Source: Owenia fusiformis (lineage: Eukaryota; Annelida; Polychaeta; Sabellida; Oweniidae). From it: a stretch of 60,000 nucleotides of DNA. The notes below the pieces were generated by a model. It saw nothing but the letters and a program-made list of their open reading frames with translations, was not told the DNA's origin and made no database searches. A program made the position numbers and the translations under genes. The stretch covers positions 27,814,740 to 27,874,739 of the forward strand of contig CAIIXF020000009.1 of assembly GCA_903813345.2 (NCBI GenBank). Direction: 5' to 3'. Below are positions 57,718 to 60,000 of the stretch, in pieces. Numbering within the stretch: the stretch's first letter is position 1; every line of letters begins with the position of its first letter.

Positions 57718-59451
57718 TATAGAACATATGAGAATATATGACACTCGTTTGTGCCAAAAAGGTTGTAAACATCACATCTCAGGAATCATGATTCTCTCCC
57801 ATAGACTCACATACAAATAAAACATACTAATCCATACACTTGGCTGGTCAAAGAGGCATTTGGATTTGACAGGTTTAAAGTCCCCATATAAAGTTTAAAC
57901 CACTTTGGCTTATATTGTTGTCTTACCCAATCTTATCAAAGTGTGATTAGTGAAGTTTTTGAAGTACTTTTTGTTCAAAAATTTGTGAATTTATTTAAAA
58001 CTAATTTTTAGGGGCACGCATATCTTTTAATAAGCCACAATTCATACCAATACAAAGCATTCATCCTCGCATGTTTTTTGCCCAAAAAAATTAAGAAAAT
58101 CAGTTCATAAATAAGTGAGAAATGAACTCATCAGTGCGTGAGAATGGTTCCGAGAAAAATGCATTTCAAAATTTTAGTTCTCAAAGAAACCAATGGTACA
58201 ATGATATCTAAAACATAATATATTCTTCCTTTTAACCTGGTTAGACAATTAACATAGGTTTATTATTGAAATCTAGCATATTTAGATAAGATTGACATAG
58301 AAAAAAAATTTCAATTTTTCCAAAAAGTTTTTGCCACGTGAGTGAGCGTCATAATGACATCAGAAATGTTGCAAATAATTTTTGATATGCTAAAACATTG
58401 AAGTGGCACATTAAATATGGCATTTCATTATTGAAATAGTGTGTCCTTTGTTCAATCTTTGCATTGGTATTAAAAAGATAATCTCTTTTGAAATGGATTA
58501 AGAAATATTTGATGATTAAAAAATTTCAACTTTTTTTGAAAAATGGCAGGAAATTTGAATATTTGAGAAATAAAATGCTCACAACTTTTTTTCAAAAAAA
58601 TTTTCTTTCTAAAATCTCTAAAGTAACTTTTTAAGTCTTGACAAATAGTAATGAATGATAAAAAATTCAAATTATAGACTGGGACTTTAACTGTAGTTGC
58701 ATAATCAAATAGAACTATCAGATTCAAATAGAACTATCAGATCTAACAAGATCATCTAACTTATTTTAATTTACCTTGGCTATATCATTATTAGACATTA
58801 TTAGCCAGTTTATATAATAAATCTTATTTTGAGTCACAAAACAAATAGTAAATGGTTGAAAATCAGTAACTTTCCATTTGTGACATTCTCTAGAATTTTA
58901 GCTCCTAATGGCCCCTATGAGCATTCTTCAGATATTTAGAAGATATGACCAATGTAGTTTAAGAGGGTTCTGTTTACAGTCTTAGAAAAAAGGTTTATTT
59001 TGCAGGTTTGATTCAAAAGGGAAGTAGGAGCCAGTCTTTGAAAACTAATTATATCTATACATCTGCCCTGTTAAAGTTATGCAAAAAACAGCCATTATTT
59101 TGACTAATGTTGAAAACCTTTCAAACATGGCATAATAAAACAATGAACTAGTGCACAGATGCCATACCTGATAACAATTGCAACAAATATGAATAAAATA
59201 AAAATAACTAATAATAATGATATTAAGCCTACTACAATACACTCCTATATAATCGAGGCACCCAAGTATGATGAAGGATTCTGGGAATGTAATATATGAG
59301 GCAAGCACTATTTGCACTTAAAAACCTAGGTCAATGACCTCACTACCTAGATCTTGCCTAAGGTATGCTATACCCACAAATTTAAAAATTAAATTTTGCA
59401 ATTATCCAAAGACTCGCCTTTTAACTGAGTTATTTAATATATATTTACAAG

Positions 59452-60000
59452 AACACAAACGTGTACAATATGTCCCCACCTATGGGTAATCCTGTCAAAT
59501 GATTATCCTAAAAATGAGTAGACAAGACTTTACCGACACAATTTGAGGACGGAGAATCCAAAATGGCCATCTTAAAATTTACCAAGAATGACAAAAAATT
59601 AGTCAGTTCTTGATTTTCATACTAAGAACCACCCCTGAAAATTTGAAATTGATCCCTCACACAGTTAACCAGAAAACATGTAAACAAGACGTTACAGACA
59701 AGATTTGAGGACAGAAAATCCAAAATGGCTGCCTTGACATTTATCCAGAATGCCAAAAACTAATCTGTTCTAGATTTTCATACTAAGAATCATCCCTGAA
59801 AATTTAAAATTGATGTACCAAACAGTTCACCTGGAAATGTGTAGACAAGACTTTACAGACAAGATTTTAGGACAGAAAATCCAAAATGGCTGCCTTGACA
59901 TTTACCCAGAATGCCCAAAAACTAATCAGTTCTAGATTTTCATAATAAGAATCATCCCTGAAAATTTGAAATTGATCTACCAAACGGTTCACCTAAAAAC
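59452..60000. repeat. Second 162-bp array element, cut by window edge
   Basis: It starts CAAGAACACAAACGTGTACA then ATATGTCCCCACC, matching the left end at 7319-7351. It continues with units whose TCCAAAATGG landmarks at about 59557, 59719 and 59880 are 161-162 bp apart. The right end lies outside the window. Confidence 0.8.

Larger units (their letters stand above)
49432..60000 (-). other. Upstream intron or 5' region of the receptor gene
   Basis: An upstream exon ending in phase 1 must exist but I could not identify it here. The stretch contains the hAT-like element, the 50453-50953 candidate, the foldback element and the beginning of a 162-bp array. In 50960-52420 and 57720-59450 I see no recognisable feature except CCTAATTAATTGCCCTAATTAATT-like short repeats near 51608-51640. 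Confidence 0.6.

Overview
The window is eukaryotic nuclear DNA. It is AT-rich, has spliced coding exons separated by introns of 3.5 to 26 kb, and carries many transposable-element relics and short inverted-repeat elements. Element types (mariner, hAT-like, pogo-like, L1/Tx1-like, foldback, a THAP-bearing element) together with a multicopy invertebrate gene family of the 'CSHEEADT' type point to a marine invertebrate, perhaps a mollusc or another lophotrochozoan, or a hemichordate. I cannot name the species.

The only host gene I can support lies on the minus strand and spans most of the window. It encodes a nuclear receptor. Five exons are recovered and their splice phases agree: 48622-49431 (A/B domain), 40284-40493 (A/B), 36580-36761 (end of A/B plus first DNA-binding zinc finger), 10141-10291 (second zinc finger) and 1-130 (C-terminal extension and hinge). 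The DNA-binding domain is split by a 26 kb intron exactly between CEGCK and GFFRR. The N-terminal start lies upstream (above 49431, not found) and the ligand-binding domain lies beyond the left edge.

Everything else is intronic and mostly repetitive. 0-10 kb: several palindromes, a 162-bp-unit tandem array inside an element with 12-bp inverted ends, and a short repeat family. 10-19 kb: small inverted-repeat elements and a mariner with a decayed transposase tail. 19.4-29.75 kb: a candidate 10.3 kb element with terminal inverted repeats, a 6-bp direct repeat on both sides and a damaged THAP exon just inside its right end. Nested in it are a MITE, a hAT-like element and a decayed 'CSHEEADT' family gene between its own inverted repeats, itself split by a 965-bp insertion. 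29.8-33.5 kb: a 0.8 kb palindrome and a pogo-like MITE. 36.7-48.6 kb: an L1-like reverse transcriptase fragment, MITEs, a 22-bp minisatellite and a hAT-like element. 49.5-50.4 kb: a hAT-like element with a perfect 8-bp target duplication. 52.4-57.7 kb: a 5.3 kb foldback-type element whose long inverted arms consist of about 180-bp tandem units. 59.4-60 kb: the start of a second 162-bp-unit array cut by the window edge.

The strongest candidates for something undescribed are the foldback element, the THAP-bearing composite element, and the TIR-bounded CSHEEADT gene.
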